The position numbers were made by a program, and so were the translations under genes. This document shows, in pieces, positions 34,030-46,164 of a stretch of DNA of 64,000 nt (position 1 is the stretch's first letter; each line of letters begins with the position of its first letter). The notes under the pieces were generated by a model that was given only the letters and a program-made list of their open reading frames with translations, ran no database searches and was not told the DNA's origin. Location of the stretch: contig BSBM01000047.1 in NCBI GenBank assembly GCA_027924585.1, positions 25,488,501 to 25,552,500 of the forward strand, read 5' to 3'. This DNA comes from Larix kaempferi. Taxonomy: Eukaryota > Streptophyta > Pinopsida > Pinales > Pinaceae.

Positions 34030-36268
34030 TGGTCCTTTATTAATTGATTAAAACATCATATGCTTGCTCCATTGCTATACCTCGATTGACAACTTTTTGA
34101 AGTCATGCACAGTACAAAACATCAAATTGTGGAAATATCTTGTATAAGAAATCCAATCATCAAGAACAAAATTATTGTATGACAATTTCACATTTATTGA
34201 GCTAATATAAGGATCTCTAAACCAAGAATTTATATTATGAAAAACATAAGAGACAAGTGATGAATAAAAAAACAGAAAAATGTCACAACATGTTTTAGGC
34301 CAAGAACTTTGAAACCACAACTTCATGAGAGAATTTCATTTCAAAATCACTAGTTGATATAGTTTGCAGTTGTTACATATTCTTCTTCACGAAAAATCAT
34401 AGCAAGAGATTTGAGTGTAGAAGCGAAGAAAATCATTAGAGAAATTTTGAGGTCTAAAATGGGCCTCTTAAGGAAAATTATAAAATAATAGTGGAAATAA
34501 TAAAATAATATTAACATACCTCATCAAATTTGGGAGGAAAAAGGAAAAACTACTTCTTCAATTTGTATTTTCAACTTATCTCCTTGTATATTCACTCAAA
34601 TTTCGATCACGAGCAGCCGTTGGATGGGGAATTCAATTCTGCATCCAACGAGTACCCACTCGGCATACTTTGTGATGTACCCCGCTTCCCCAAAAACAAG
34701 AAATACATGAAAAAATGTGATGATGACATCATAATCACGTTGATGATGACATTTTTACCTTTTTACCTTTCTACCCAAAAATGGTGATTCATCCCCCATG
34801 GTTGACATCATCACCTTGAATTTTATGGGTTGATTTTTATAGTACATTTCTTTTGTTTTGAGGCCCATTTTTTACCTCAAAATTTATCTAATAAAAATAC
34901 CTTTCCAACATAGAGAGTCATCTTTCCAAGTGACCCACCAACATATCCAAAGCCTGCATCTTCCATCTCTCTAGGACCATTGACTATACAACCCATGATG
35001 GCAATATGTAATTGAAAACCCACATCAGATTCCTATTTGAAATGTAAATAATCACCCAAAATGGAGCTATGAATGTAACACTATTGAATAACACACTAGA
35101 ACACCAGAAAGATGTTGTGTATTCACCCGTATCTCTACACTTATTTCTTGGAGGTCAAATAGAGTGTGGCCACATGATGGGCATGAGGCATACTCCCAAA
35201 AATAAAGAATGCAGTTAAACATATTAATGTGTGACTCCAAAGATAAATATATTGGTCTAAATATGTACAAAATAAACCAGCTAGAGTGATATACCTTTTT
35301 TTGTATTGCGCATCTTGCATCCTGAGATCAGTCTGAATGATGTGTTACGAAGAAAATCAAAGTCTTGGTTTGAAGCCTCCAACAATAGGTCACCAACAAG
35401 TAGAGAACTTGCCTCACTTCCTGCAATAATGACTAGATCATCCCTTCAATACCAAATTAATATATAAGAAAATCAGTAATGACAACTAAGGACTTTCATT
35501 GGGAGTATACAATAGAAAAAAAGAAAGATCTCGCTAAAATTGTTTCAAAATTTCTAAAACCAAACCAACATATATGTACTTGTGAGTTCCTTTAGGAAAC
35601 TGTAAGTGATGAATAATTGGGAAGTTGAGTGCATTTTCTTGCAAGTACTCAAACATTCTAAAAATTTAGATTAAAAGTTTAGAGACACATTGAATAAAAT
35701 ATTTTTAATGTACTGATCAAAGTAACACATACATTTTTTTATTCATGGATCAAAGTCTCAAGTTTATGTGAAACGGTAACAAGTTCAAATCATCTTCTGA
35801 AAGTCTCAAGTTTATGTGAAATGGTAACAAGTTCAAATCATCTTCCGGTGACAAATTCAAATCACTAAAGATTGAAAGATATAACACCTATGAGATGCAT
35901 GGACACAATTAACTCTCTTATTCTCTAGGAGGATTTAAGAAAAGCATTGTAGCATCCACATTCTTGATGATTTAAAATGCTCATATGTTTCATCTCCTTG
36001 AAGAGTTACAACCACAATTGTACATGAATAATGAAAAGGATTGTCGATGCAAACAACAATAAGAAACCATTATAAAAAAAGATGCTTAATTTTCTCCATA
36101 ATAGAGACTACTAAAAAATATACCTACTATTAGAAGCTTGTGAGCATTGTTTGAAAGTTCCTTCAACTTTACAAGGACCATGGAAGTTTGAAAAGGTTTG
36201 GTAAGTTGCTCTGATAAAGATGTAAAAAAAACCATGCTTATGTCTATAGGCCTTTTAATCCCTAGCAT
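34030..36268 (-). pseudogene. HDS: HDS (ispG) fragment, seven exon pieces
   Basis: HDS makes hydroxymethylbutenyl diphosphate in the plastid MEP pathway and is a 4Fe-4S enzyme. In minus-strand order: 36124-36268 (DISMVFFTSLSEQLTKPFQ, LVKLKELSNNAHKLL); about 35935-36022 (VVTLQGDETYE, then frameshifted); 35580-35657 (FEYLQENALNFPIIHHLQF); 35295-35453 ([24 protein letters not shown]); 35105-35192 ([14 protein letters not shown]); 34901 to about 35010 ([20 protein letters not shown]); and about 34030-34100 (VVNRGIAMEQAYDVLIN). Splice signals remain at most junctions, and the phase fits at THK/DDL. The three cluster cysteines (CPSC, MGC) remain. Defects: a frameshift in the second piece, no AG before IAIMGC, Arg for Gly in NGPGE, and stops after VLIN. 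N-terminal exons are absent. Introns are kept, so it is not a processed copy. Confidence 0.85.
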
Positions 36269-36299
36269 CTGCATACAAGCAAAGTTGAACATAATTTGG

Positions 36300-39200
36300 G
36301 ATTGTTGTATATTTAATCCTCTTCAAATTCAGATACCCATGACCATTTCTAGATTTACATGAGAACTGAAAAAAAAAATATATCATAAGGGGGCATAAGA
36401 AAATAACAAGAAAAAATTAAAATCAAACTATTACTATACTAGTAGATTAGCAAAAACTTGACAATACTAAGCACCTTTTGATACTTAATCATAAGAGGAA
36501 ATCTAAGAATTCGATAGAGATGAAATTTAACCACTCTACATGCCAAGGACATCTAACAATTGATAAATTTATTCTATCTACATATTCTACAGAGATGAAA
36601 TCTAGGCATTCTACATGGAGAGAAAATATAAGAATTCATTTTTTGTCCAATATTAATTCCTTATACCTTGTAAACTACATTTACAAGTATACAAAATTGG
36701 AGTCGCAAGAAATTATTCTCAACAGTGGCATGATATTCAAGCATTCTTTAACTATTGTATCATCTCAACCTCATAGAGTTTTCCTCGGGATTTCTTCTTC
36801 CAAGTTATATATGGATTCAGATTATTGAAACATTTGGATTTCAACAACATTCCTACTATTTTAAGTTGTTTACCAACTAGTTTAAATAAATATAGAATTG
36901 GTTCCAAACCTCATTAGATCCATTTCATAGTTTGAGTAATAGCTTTCATTCTAATCATTATAGGGTTGTTTTTAACCCTTTATAGTGTTGCTTTCATTGC
37001 TTTGGTCCATATGTATCTCATTTTTATCGAATTTTTTTATCTTAATATACTTCCAATTTTAACAAGCTAGAGGGTGTCTTTGCCTCATATAAAAACAAAA
37101 CAAAATAATAGAAAATAGTAGGATTCATCCAACACTTATATGAGAGAAAGAAGTATTGACATTGGCATCCATTCACCTGGTCCCCAAAGATAAGAGAGAG
37201 AAATTGCTACAACTGAAACAACATATTCTTCTTCTTTTTGCATCTCCATTCTCCTCCATGTATCACCTTTTGGATATGAATAAATTAAACATTGATATTA
37301 GACAATTTCTAATCCATGTTTCTTGTCTTCAAGGCACCATTAATTAACAACCTCAAAGAAAAAGTAAGGATCCACATGCCAACTACATTCTGACAATCTT
37401 TACATATAAAGAAAAAGTGACAATGAGCTTGCTCAATTGGAACTACAACTATAATCACATAATATCTAAATACAACTACAATATATATTTGAAAACTTTA
37501 CTATAATCGCATAATATCTAAATACAACTACAATATATATTTGAAAATTTTACTAGATAAAATTATCTAGACCACATGAAAACACATTAATAAAGCTAGC
37601 TACTTCATAGAGTATGCATAATTATTTTCAGTTTAGAATTAGATCTACAACCAATCAATTAAATGATTCTTCGATATGAAACAATTTAATGTAAAAAATA
37701 TTCAAAATTTTGCAAGAAAAATAGGGATTTCACATTCCATGAAATGTCCATCATTTAGACATCAAGTTAGACAAGCTCATGTGAAAACTAATGGTACTCA
37801 AATGAAATGCAAAATTAAACTCATAAATCCCAAAACACCTCTTAGAAAGTAGTAATAAGAAACATTTGTTAAATTTAAAATATTCTTAATGGATAATCCT
37901 TTTATTGCTTTCCTAACAATAATGCCTGAATATTTGGGGTACTATAGTAAATTGATAAAATCAAATCAATATAACCGACTATGTTTGGCTTACAGGAAGA
38001 AAATATCAAACCTTTAACCAATGACCTAAAAAAATGCATTACAGTGTTGGTGGAAAATGGGCACCATGGCTTTTTGAGACATTTTGGGAAGGAAGATTGT
38101 AGGGAATTAGACCAAGATTTTGATGCATGAAATCCAACCATTTGTTGATATTGGATGATTCAAGACAATAGTTTGATTTGAGAAAGAAAATTAACACTTA
38201 CTAGATATCTACACTGCAACAAGACTATAATGCTAATGGCATCAACCCTAACCAATAACCACCTCTAAACTCTAAATACTGAACCTGTATTTCATCATCA
38301 CAATCTTTTTCTTTTGTGGATTGAAATTGTTTGTATTACTAATATGAGGCCAACTAAGTATTTAACATCACATTCTGCAACTTTCTTGCCTCTCCATAAG
38401 GACTTGCCCAACTTGACGAGTCTTCACTCTAACCAATGAGTTTAGGAAAGTCTCTCCAATTCAAACAACTCTTAATTAAACCATGTTGACTTACCAAGTT
38501 TCAACAAGTGTTGCAACTATGATATCTTTATTACAATAAAACCAACATATCCTAGTACAAGACCAACTTTTCTCAAGGCATGCAAAGTTATACCAATAGT
38601 TTTTTTCATAGATTGTAAGTAGAGAAGCAATCTACATAATTTTCCATTCCATCGGGGTTGATAGAAGTAAATGGAGAAGACTAAGTAGCGAGTGTGCATC
38701 CTCCAATGCACAGTAAGCCATTCATATGATAAGCATAGAACATAGGTATTGTTAACCAAGCTACATCCAACAACCTTTCTGCATCCCCCTTTCACAGATT
38801 AGGGTATGTCACTAGCTGAGAATGGAGATGGGCCACCTTCTTCCCATGGATATGATAATTTTCTCTACTAGAGATGATCTCTACTTTGAGAGCATATATT
38901 CACTTGCAATACATAGAGGGCATGACAGATCTTGCTTATTAGATTCATAAGTCACCTCCTCCAAACACTCTAGATGGTAGACCTGTCTAGAAGCTAGCAT
39001 AATGACAAGAAATAGATGATACTCTTATGATAGAATTTGAAGCAAATGTCGCAAGTCTGAACATCCACCTAGGAGGACATTGAAGAATCATGTGTGTTTT
39101 TTGCATTGATCCTTTCCATGGACAAAGACGCTCTTATAGGAACCCATACAAAATTAGAAGGGCTTATTGCATCACTCCAACGAAACTGCTCGAGTCAGTT

Positions 39201-40110
39201 CTAGACCAATATTTCTTGTCCTCCACAACCCAGGGCCCATTTCCTTGTCGTCTTCCTTTTCCTATGCTTCTATGCCTCTATGCACTTTGATTTGTGAATT
39301 CATTCCTCAAGTGTACTGACTAGGTGGTGGAGGTGGACATGCCCACTGTACTCTAAACAATTTAAAGGTATGGTTTATTTTATTTTATTTTTGTATTTTT
39401 GTTATTAGTGCCAATGATAAAAATGGTATTACAAATACTAATTCAACAACTATAAAATAATAGAAAGCTTGGTAGTGTGTCTCACTTTTTCTCCTTTTGT
39501 GGTGATGAACTTCTATAAAACCTTATGAACTAAATATTTGTTCATAATCTACAAATCCATTAAGAATTAGATAATGGTGCAATGAAATAAAAAAAATAAA
39601 AATTTGAATGATATTTTATATGGATTTTTTTTTCAAATTAAAAAAAAAAATTTATCTTATTTAATTTATTTTTTGTAAAAACCATTTCTTTTAAAAGATT
39701 TTTTATAAACACTTTTAAAATTGTTGTACATTATTTTAAATTTTATTTTATGATATATTTTAATTAGTGTTAAAATACTAATATATAAATAATAATTTAA
39801 TGTGTACATGACCAAAAAAAAATCATTTTAAAACTTCAAAATTAATAATTTTTATATAAATATGAAAATAATATATAAGTGATTATTAAAATTAATTTTA
39901 ATTCTTTTAAATATATTTTTTTATTTTTATAATAAATATTTTGAATAAATTTATAATAACATAATAAATTTATCTGGCCACATAGTGAGACCTATTATCA
40001 TGATTTTAGATCATAGAAAAAAATTATTTAACAATTGTCCAATCTTTATATATTGAATATAATCATAATAACTAATACCTAAAAGTAGAACATATAATGT
40101 CTATCGCAGG
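36300..40110. other. AT-rich DNA, no confirmed gene
   Basis: No element termini recognised. Small open frames at 36478-36828, 37156-37347, 38517-38795 and 39090-39290 show no family signature. An exon-like segment at 37996-38130 is listed separately. Confidence 0.5.
37996..38130 (+). other. Exon-like segment, family not recognised
   Basis: After a TTACAG acceptor the + strand reads EENIKPLTNDLKKCITVLVE, NGHHGFLRHFGKEDCRELDQ and DFDA before a stop. Residue composition is protein-like, and the surrounding DNA is very AT-rich. I cannot name it. The antisense frame over the same DNA (37902-38141) is open but looks like a shadow. Confidence 0.3.
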
Positions 40111-40116
40111 AAGGAA

Positions 40117-40117
<1 letters not shown>

Positions 40118-40158
<41 letters not shown>
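40118..40158. repeat. (TA)n microsatellite, possible LINE tail
   Basis: About 20 uninterrupted TA units lie where the 3' tail of the minus-strand LINE is expected. Confidence 0.8.
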
Positions 40159-40159
<1 letters not shown>

Positions 40160-40551
40160 TCCGTAAGGAAAATATCTATCACTCTAAATAAAGAGTGATC
40201 GTAAACTTCCCTTGAAGGACTTTCATATCATATGCTAAAAGTGCAATAGTTACATTACAAAGTTCCAGTCTATATATTTGTTGCATTTTGGCTCAGTATG
40301 TTCACAATCTTTGTCGATCATCTCAAAATTTGAATCGAATTCATGATTTTGTTCTAGCTAGTTGCTATATTCAAAACATTTTCCCAATAATCAATTAATT
40401 ACATATAAATTCAAAACAAAAAAGGGAGAGTGTTTGTTATTTATCTCTTTCCCAAACTTCCTAAAACAACGTCTTTGATGGTCCTTATAAAAGATCTTCC
40501 TTTGTATTAAGAACCGTTCACTTCTTATTGCTATTTTTCTAGGTTTGCTGG

Positions 40552-40690
40552 CTAAGAGTGAGGAATCAGAAATTCCACTCTTATTTCTCCTGGTGGAATC
40601 AACAGCGCTTTCTTTGAAAGCAAGTCAGCTTTTGTGTTAAGTTCCCTGTAGACATGACTGAATGAGATCGAGCTAAAGAGGGATATCAGG
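40552..40690 (-). pseudogene. LINE RNase H, C-terminal end
   Basis: Minus-strand reading gives LFSSISFSHVYRELNTKADL, LSKKALLIPPGEIRVE and a TAG at 40552-40554. It directly continues the QIQNLIS stretch on the other side of the MITE. RELNTKAD is the RNase H C-terminal motif with its Asp. Confidence 0.85.
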
Positions 40691-40977
40691 CAGGGTAATT
40701 TTTAAGGGCGAAATTTCGCCAATTGGATATTTTTTGGGTTTTTTTTCAAAAAATAAATTCGCTATTTGGACATTTTTAGTCTCTAATATCACCTACATTT
40801 ACATAAAATATGTTTTTTTATCATAATATTCGCCAAAATTTACACATTTCAATAGTAAATTGTATATTTCATATTTAATATTCGCCTACCTATCTATATA
40901 CATTTTTTTTCAAACCAAAATAATCGCCTAGGGTACTATAGTTAAGTATAATATTAGAATCCTTAAAAAATACCCTG
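40691..40977. mobile_element. hAT-type MITE inserted in the LINE RNase H
   Basis: 287 bp, with inverted ends CAGGGTAATTTTTAAGG and, as reverse complement of the other end, CAGGGTATTTTTTAAGG (one mismatch). Flanks are a perfect 8-bp duplication, atatcagg (40683-40690 and 40978-40985). CAGGG termini with 8-bp duplications identify the hAT superfamily. It carries no transposase. Excising it with one duplicate restores the LINE reading frame order. Confidence 0.92.
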
Positions 40978-41166
40978 ATATCAGGTTCTGAATTTGTGTA
41001 AAAAAGGGTTGAAGATGCAGAGCTTTGATTTGAAGCCTTTGATTTTCCCATTCAATCACCATTCTAGAATCTCCGAAAACTTGAAGATTCGTTATGTGAT
41101 GACTTAGTGGAGTATGGAGTACTGCCCAGAGCGCTGTCAATTCAGCTTTGCTGTTTGTGCCATGCA
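40978..41166 (-). pseudogene. LINE RNase H, middle part
   Basis: Minus-strand reading gives HGTNSKAELTALWAVLHTPL and LQVFGDSRMVIEWENQRL, then FFTQIQNLIS. The Glu of KAEL and Asp of FGDSR are the catalytic residues. The start is cut by the gypsy insertion and the end by the MITE. Confidence 0.88.
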
Positions 41167-41439
41167 TGATTAAGATGGATATAGGTGGCCACCCACCTAT
41201 TCCACTGGCTCAAAACAGTTTTTCATTCTAGCAATTTTCTTGTAATTTTTCTACAGTTTTTTGAGTCCCAAACTTCTGAGGCAGTTTTGAGGCCCTAAAC
41301 GATGTTTTTTGGGAAATCTCGTTCCAGCAGAGCTAATTTATTTTATGGTCCTCAGCATAATCCTCGGATAGATATTTCCAACGGGCTGCCGAGCGCCCCA
41401 AACGGAGATCGTATGCAAAATTTATGACCCAGGGAAGTT
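41167..41439 (+). repeat. 5' LTR of the gypsy element, truncated
   Basis: The first 273 bp match the start of the 3' LTR (43832-44105) at roughly 90% identity, then sequence switches to RT at 'gggaagtt'. Confidence 0.9.
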
Positions 41440-43820
41440 ATGCTCCAACAACTTTCATGAGGATGATGGATGATATCCTACAACCATTCACTAACTCTTT
41501 TGTGGTTGTATATCTAGATGATATTCTCATCTATAGAAAAACATGGGCAGAGCATCTGCAGCATATCCACCAAGTCCTCAACACCTTGCGCCAACAGAAG
41601 TTATATGCTAATTTAGCGAAGTGCTCATTTGGCATGAAGAGGGTTCAATATCTGGGATACATCATGGATGAACATGGTGTTCATGTGGATCTAGCCAAGA
41701 TCCAATCCATCCATGATTGGCCAACCCCAAAAACTCTCACAGAGCTTCGCATCTTCCTAGGCCTTGCCAAATTCTATCGCAGATTTGTGTTGGGCTTCTC
41801 CAATATTGCTTGGTCCCTTAGCCAAGTGACCAAAGGGGGATCTAAGGCCAAGTTCAGCTGGTCCAAGCCACAACAACAAGCATTTGAGGAGATAAAGCAA
41901 TGCTTATGTTTGACACCTGTCCTTGCCTTACCGGATCTATAGCAACCCTTTGAGATTGAAATAGATGCTTCAGACTATGCTGTTATTGCAGTCCTCACTC
42001 AGCATGGCCATCCAGTGGCATATCACAGTGAGACACTTTCAGATATAGTCCACAAGTACCCAGCCTACGATAAGGAAATGTATTCCATTGTCCAAGCTTG
42101 CCGCCAATGGAAGCATTACATCCTTGGAAAAGAGACAATCATCCACACTGATCACAATCCCTTGTAGTTCATGCAAACCTAAGGGAAGCTACAGAATGAC
42201 CGCCACCAGAAGTGGCCCACTTACTTGCAACAATTCCACCTGAATATTAAATATAAGAAGGGTAGCACCAATCGAGTCGTCGATTTCCTTAGCCAACCTC
42301 CAGTAGCCGCACTTACCACAGTGCTCCACTCTTGTGGCCATGAGACCTCGGGGTGGACTCAACTATATAGCAGTGATCCTGAGTTTTCTGCCATCTATCG
42401 AGCCCTATGTGCAAGAACATCCATAACAGACTTTCATCTTCAGGAAGGCTTGCTATGCCACCTGGGCCATCTCTGTGTTCCTTCAAGCGAGCGTGCAAAG
42501 ATGATTTGGGAAGCTCACTACAGTCGGGTGGCAGGGCACTTCGGCAACGAAAAGATAGTGGCCATATTGCAGAAGTATTTTTATTGGCCTAAGCTCTGAT
42601 AAGATGTCAGCCGATACATAAGATCCTGCACTCCCTGTGCCATCACAAAACTGCCATAAAAAAAGGGGTTGTACACCCCTCTTCCCACTCCTAATGGGCC
42701 ATGGGAATCCATCTCCATGGATTACATGTCTGGACTACCTTCAACCAAGCATGGAAATGACTGTGTGTTTGTGGTCGTGGATCATTTCGCTAAGATGGCC
42801 ATTCTAATCGCTTGCAAGAAGAACATCTCTGTTGAAGCCACTGCTAAGCTCTTCTTCGAGCGTGTTTGGGTTCATTTTGAGTTTCCACAGACTATCACTT
42901 CAGATTGGGACAGCAGGTTCCTAAGCACTTTCTAGTCTAGCCTATGTTCATTGATGGATACCAGGCTCACCACATCAACTTCCTTCCACCCCTAAACCGA
43001 TGGACAAATAGAGGTAGTCAACAGGATGATTGTGCATATTCTGAGAATGTACAATTCTAAAGATCCCCGCACATGGGATCAGATCCTTCCTTATGTTCAG
43101 CATAGCTATAATAGATCCCTCCATAGCTCTACCAACCACAACCCTTTTCAAGTGTGTCTGGGGTTCCAACCACTCGCACCAATTGATGTAGCTCTTCCCA
43201 TTGCTTCCACACGTGAGGAATATTCCCATGCTCAAACTGAGGCTGATAAGGCCACTAGATTTGTTGAAGGAATCTAGCACACCCGCCAACAGGTCCATGA
43301 AATTTTGGAAAAGGCCAACACTAAGTACAAGCAGTGACATGACCAACATTGGGTCCCACACAAGTTCCAGGTCGGTGATAAGGTTTGGTTGCATTTGCAG
43401 AAAGAGAGGCTCACAAGACCCCATCGCAAGCTTCGTACACTTCAATATGGGTTGTACACCATCACCAAGGAAGTTGGTGACAATGCCTTTGAGCTAAGCA
43501 TCTCTCCATTCCTTGGCCTACACCCAGTATTCAATGTGGAGCTCCTTCACCCATATTTTCCACCATTGTTGGACACCTCGGAGGTGGCCGAGCAATTGAC
43601 ACCTACAGAGATTAATCCTGACTGCATGGAACAGGAAACCATTGATCAGATCAGGGACACGCAAGTTAAGGTAACTCGCCAGCATAAGATCCAGCTATAT
43701 CAGGTTGTCAAAGCAGGGCAACTACTTCACCAGGGAAAGTGGCTCACCAAGAGTCAAGTTCAACAGAAGTTTCCCCACCTGATGGGGGCACTTAACGCAA
43801 TGGAGGCCATTGCTTCCTAA
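41440..43820 (+). pseudogene. pol: gypsy pol remnant: RT, RNase H, integrase
   Basis: One frame runs from the deletion join to the TAA at 43818 with ten in-frame stops and no frameshift. RT: TTFMRMMDDILQPF, VVVYLDDILIY (active-site DD), GYIMDEHGVHVD. RNase H: FEIEIDASDYAV, AYDKEMYSIVQACRQWKHYI, IIHTDHNPL. Integrase: VAGHFGNEKIVAILQKYFYW with zinc His, CTPCAI, then SMDYMSGLPSTKHGN, TSDWDSRFLS, TDGQIEVVNRM (D, D, E). The C-terminal part keeps FQVGDKVWLHLQKERL and HPVFNVELLHPY. The end (VVKAGQLLHQGKWLTKSQ) could be a worn chromodomain, which I cannot confirm. Stops start at 41940, 42165, 42180, 42597, 42600, 42657, 42933, 42993, 43275 and 43335. Confidence 0.93.
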
Positions 43821-43831
43821 GAGGGGAGGAC
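43819..43831 (+). other. Polypurine tract of the gypsy element
   Basis: AAGAGGGGAGGAC lies between the pol stop and the 3' LTR. Confidence 0.8.
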
Positions 43832-44441
43832 TGATCCAAATGGATATAGGTGGCCACCCACCTATTCCACTGACTCTAAACAATTTTTCATTCTGGCAAT
43901 TTTCTTGTAATTTTTCTACAGTTTTTTGAGTCCCAAACTTCCGGGGCATTTTTGAGGCCCTAAACAACGTTTTTTTGGGAAATCTCGGTCCGACGGAGCT
44001 TATTTCCTTTATGGTTCCTAGCGTAGTCCTTGGATAGATCTTTCCAACGAGCTACCGAGCACCCCAAACGAAGATTGTATGCAAAAGTTATGACCCAGGG
44101 AAGTTGATTGTTCAACTAACCACCTTGGGGCCGCAAACTTTAAGACGGTTCATCTTCCAGGGTTAGGTTTTTGGATGTTCAGGATTCTTTCCCTCATGCT
44201 TATGATAAATAGGCCCTTTCGGCCTCTCTTTGTATTCATATTGTCATGAATGAGCGTAGCTGCCACATATCTTCTCAGAGATATAGCTACCACCATTCTA
44301 GCTGCTTTTATTTTACAGTTTGTTCTATTTCAATCATTTAATAGAATCCGAGTTTACTGTATCGCTGTGTTTCTTGCCATATATTTGTGTATGTGAATGT
44401 ATATATGCTCTTTCATTTCGTTCTCACGTAAATCCAGATCA
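43832..44441 (+). repeat. 3' LTR of the gypsy element, complete
   Basis: 610 bp, TGATCCAAATGG to CCAGATCA. A weak TATA-type stretch ('atgataaatagg') lies near 44200. Confidence 0.9.
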
Positions 44442-45278
44442 ATGCCCAGGACCATAAAGGATGAAAATTTTACTGTGATCATTTAAATATATGACTCCTC
44501 CTGAGCTTCCTAGTTGAGGGTTACCTTGACTTTCACCGTCAAAATATGCCCATGGAGAACTTTTGTCAATGATAGGATGGATCAGTATTCTTTGTTTCTT
44601 TTGATTCTCTTCTTGTTTATGTTCCTTTGACCACTGCACAATTAGGGCTAATGTTACCTCAGCAGGGACGTTGCTTTCGAGAAAAATAACAGAGTTCCTT
44701 GCCCACCAAAGACCATCTATGAAAAGGGAGGGGAATGCATCAAAATTGCATACCAGTGGGTTCTTCCACCACTTTTGGCACCAGTTCTCCATGGACATAT
44801 CCAAGGGGATTTTAGTATCAACAAGTTTCTTGGTTGTGTCCTTCCATACTGCCTCTGCATAATTACAAGAGGAGAATAAGTGAGATGATGTTTCAACAGA
44901 AACTTGGCATAAAGGGCAATGACTAGGACCTTTCCATCCATGTTTAAGCAAGTTGTCCCAAGTAAGAAGTTTATCACTTAGAGCAAGCCACAATATGATC
45001 TTTGCTTTCAAGGTGCCACCTATCTTCCATACCACAGACCACCACCATTTTTTTCCACCAATGTAAAGATTTTTGTTAAAAGATTTGTATCCTAGTTTGG
45101 CGGTGTAGTCTCCATTTATGCTATTTAATGTCCAGACTAGCTTATCTTCTGAGTCTTCAAATGGAACTACAAAATTCAGCCTAAGGATAGATATGAAATT
45201 TGACCATTTTGTGGCTTCTTCTTCGACTAAACCTAACTCTTCCACTGTAATCCATCTACAAGCTTGAATTTCATTCAC
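44442..45278 (-). pseudogene. LINE ORF2: zf-RVT and start of RNase H
   Basis: The 279-codon minus-strand frame shows the zinc-binding zf-RVT region (LLKHGWKGPSHCPLCQVSVE, then SHLFSSCNYA) and the first strand of RNase H (WAYFDGESQGNPQLGSSGGV) with the first catalytic Asp. It ends at a stop created by the gypsy LTR sequence, just after ILYGPGH. Confidence 0.9.
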
Positions 45279-46160
45279 CTTCGCATCAGCTAATACTTGA
45301 ATATTGGATCTTTTTATCCTTTGTACTAAACCTTTTGTAAGCCGATATCCATCTCTAGCCCCAGCCCAAGGATTAGTGCTAGTTCATACCTATCTTCCAT
45401 TTCTAATTCTCCAAGTTGTCCAATTCCCAATAGGAGGAAATGACAGAACGAAAGCTTTCCATCCTATTGAGCCTCCTTTATGAGTTTTTTCTCTGCTTCT
45501 AAACCAATCCACAATTGAGGCATTTGGGCAGTATTTGGAAATGAGAGTTTAACCCCAGAGAGAGGTGGAGTGTTGAAATAATCTCCACAGAGATTTTGTT
45601 GCCAGGGCTTGGCAAGAGGTAAGAAGATTTTTAATCCCCCAGACCCCTATCTCTTTTAAATTTGCTACTGTTGACCATTTTTCCAATGGAATACCATCTC
45701 TTTTATTACTAGTTGTCTAGAGAAAGGATAGGCACTTCTTCCGAATTTTGACTAGGATCCCCTTGGGTATATAAGCCACTGAAAGGGACCTATTTGCTCA
45801 GCAGGAAATTCGAGCTTCCACCTTTTTGAAAAGCCGAAGCCAATATTTGAATGAGTAAACATTTGGCTTTAAGAGGAAACCTAGATATTTAAAGCCATCT
45901 TGAAAAGGGGATAGGTGGAAAGACAAGAGAGAAATGCCTCTATGACAAAGATCTTCAGAAAAAGCCATGAACAACCAGGATTGATTTTTCAACAATAATC
46001 TCCATGCCTGAAGCTTTTTTATATAAGGAAAGCATATTGGCTATTGTCCTCAAATTTTCCTCGGTTCCTTTCCCAAAGAGTAGAACATCATCTACGAACA
46101 GTAAATGAGTCAGAAGAGAGGACTCTGAAACTTGTATCCCTTGGAAATATCTCGATTTCC
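45279..46160 (-). pseudogene. LINE ORF2: RT C-terminal part, several lesions
   Basis: Minus-strand segments in different frames: LTHLLFVDDVLLFGKGTEEN (the FVDD active site) near 46080-46120; FKYLGFLLKPNVYSFKYWLR at 45798-45995; and Trp/Leu-rich thumb and connection sequence below 45750. Frame changes between 46160 and 45995 and near 45790 show small indels. Confidence 0.8.
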
Positions 46161-46164
46161 TTGC

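Larger units (their letters stand above)
41162..44446 (+). mobile_element. Ty3/gypsy element, internally deleted, inserted in the LINE
   Basis: Extends 41167-44441 within a 5-bp duplication atgca/atgcc (41162-41166 and 44442-44446; last base differs). The left LTR is cut after 273 bp and joined straight into the RT gene. The rest of that LTR, the PBS, gag, protease and the first part of RT are gone. The right LTR is whole. The order RT, RNase H, integrase defines gypsy. It lies antisense to the LINE. Confidence 0.92.

Noticed and set aside
33718-34047. 109-codon + strand frame
   Set aside because: Its end is antisense to the last HDS exon and the rest has no signature.
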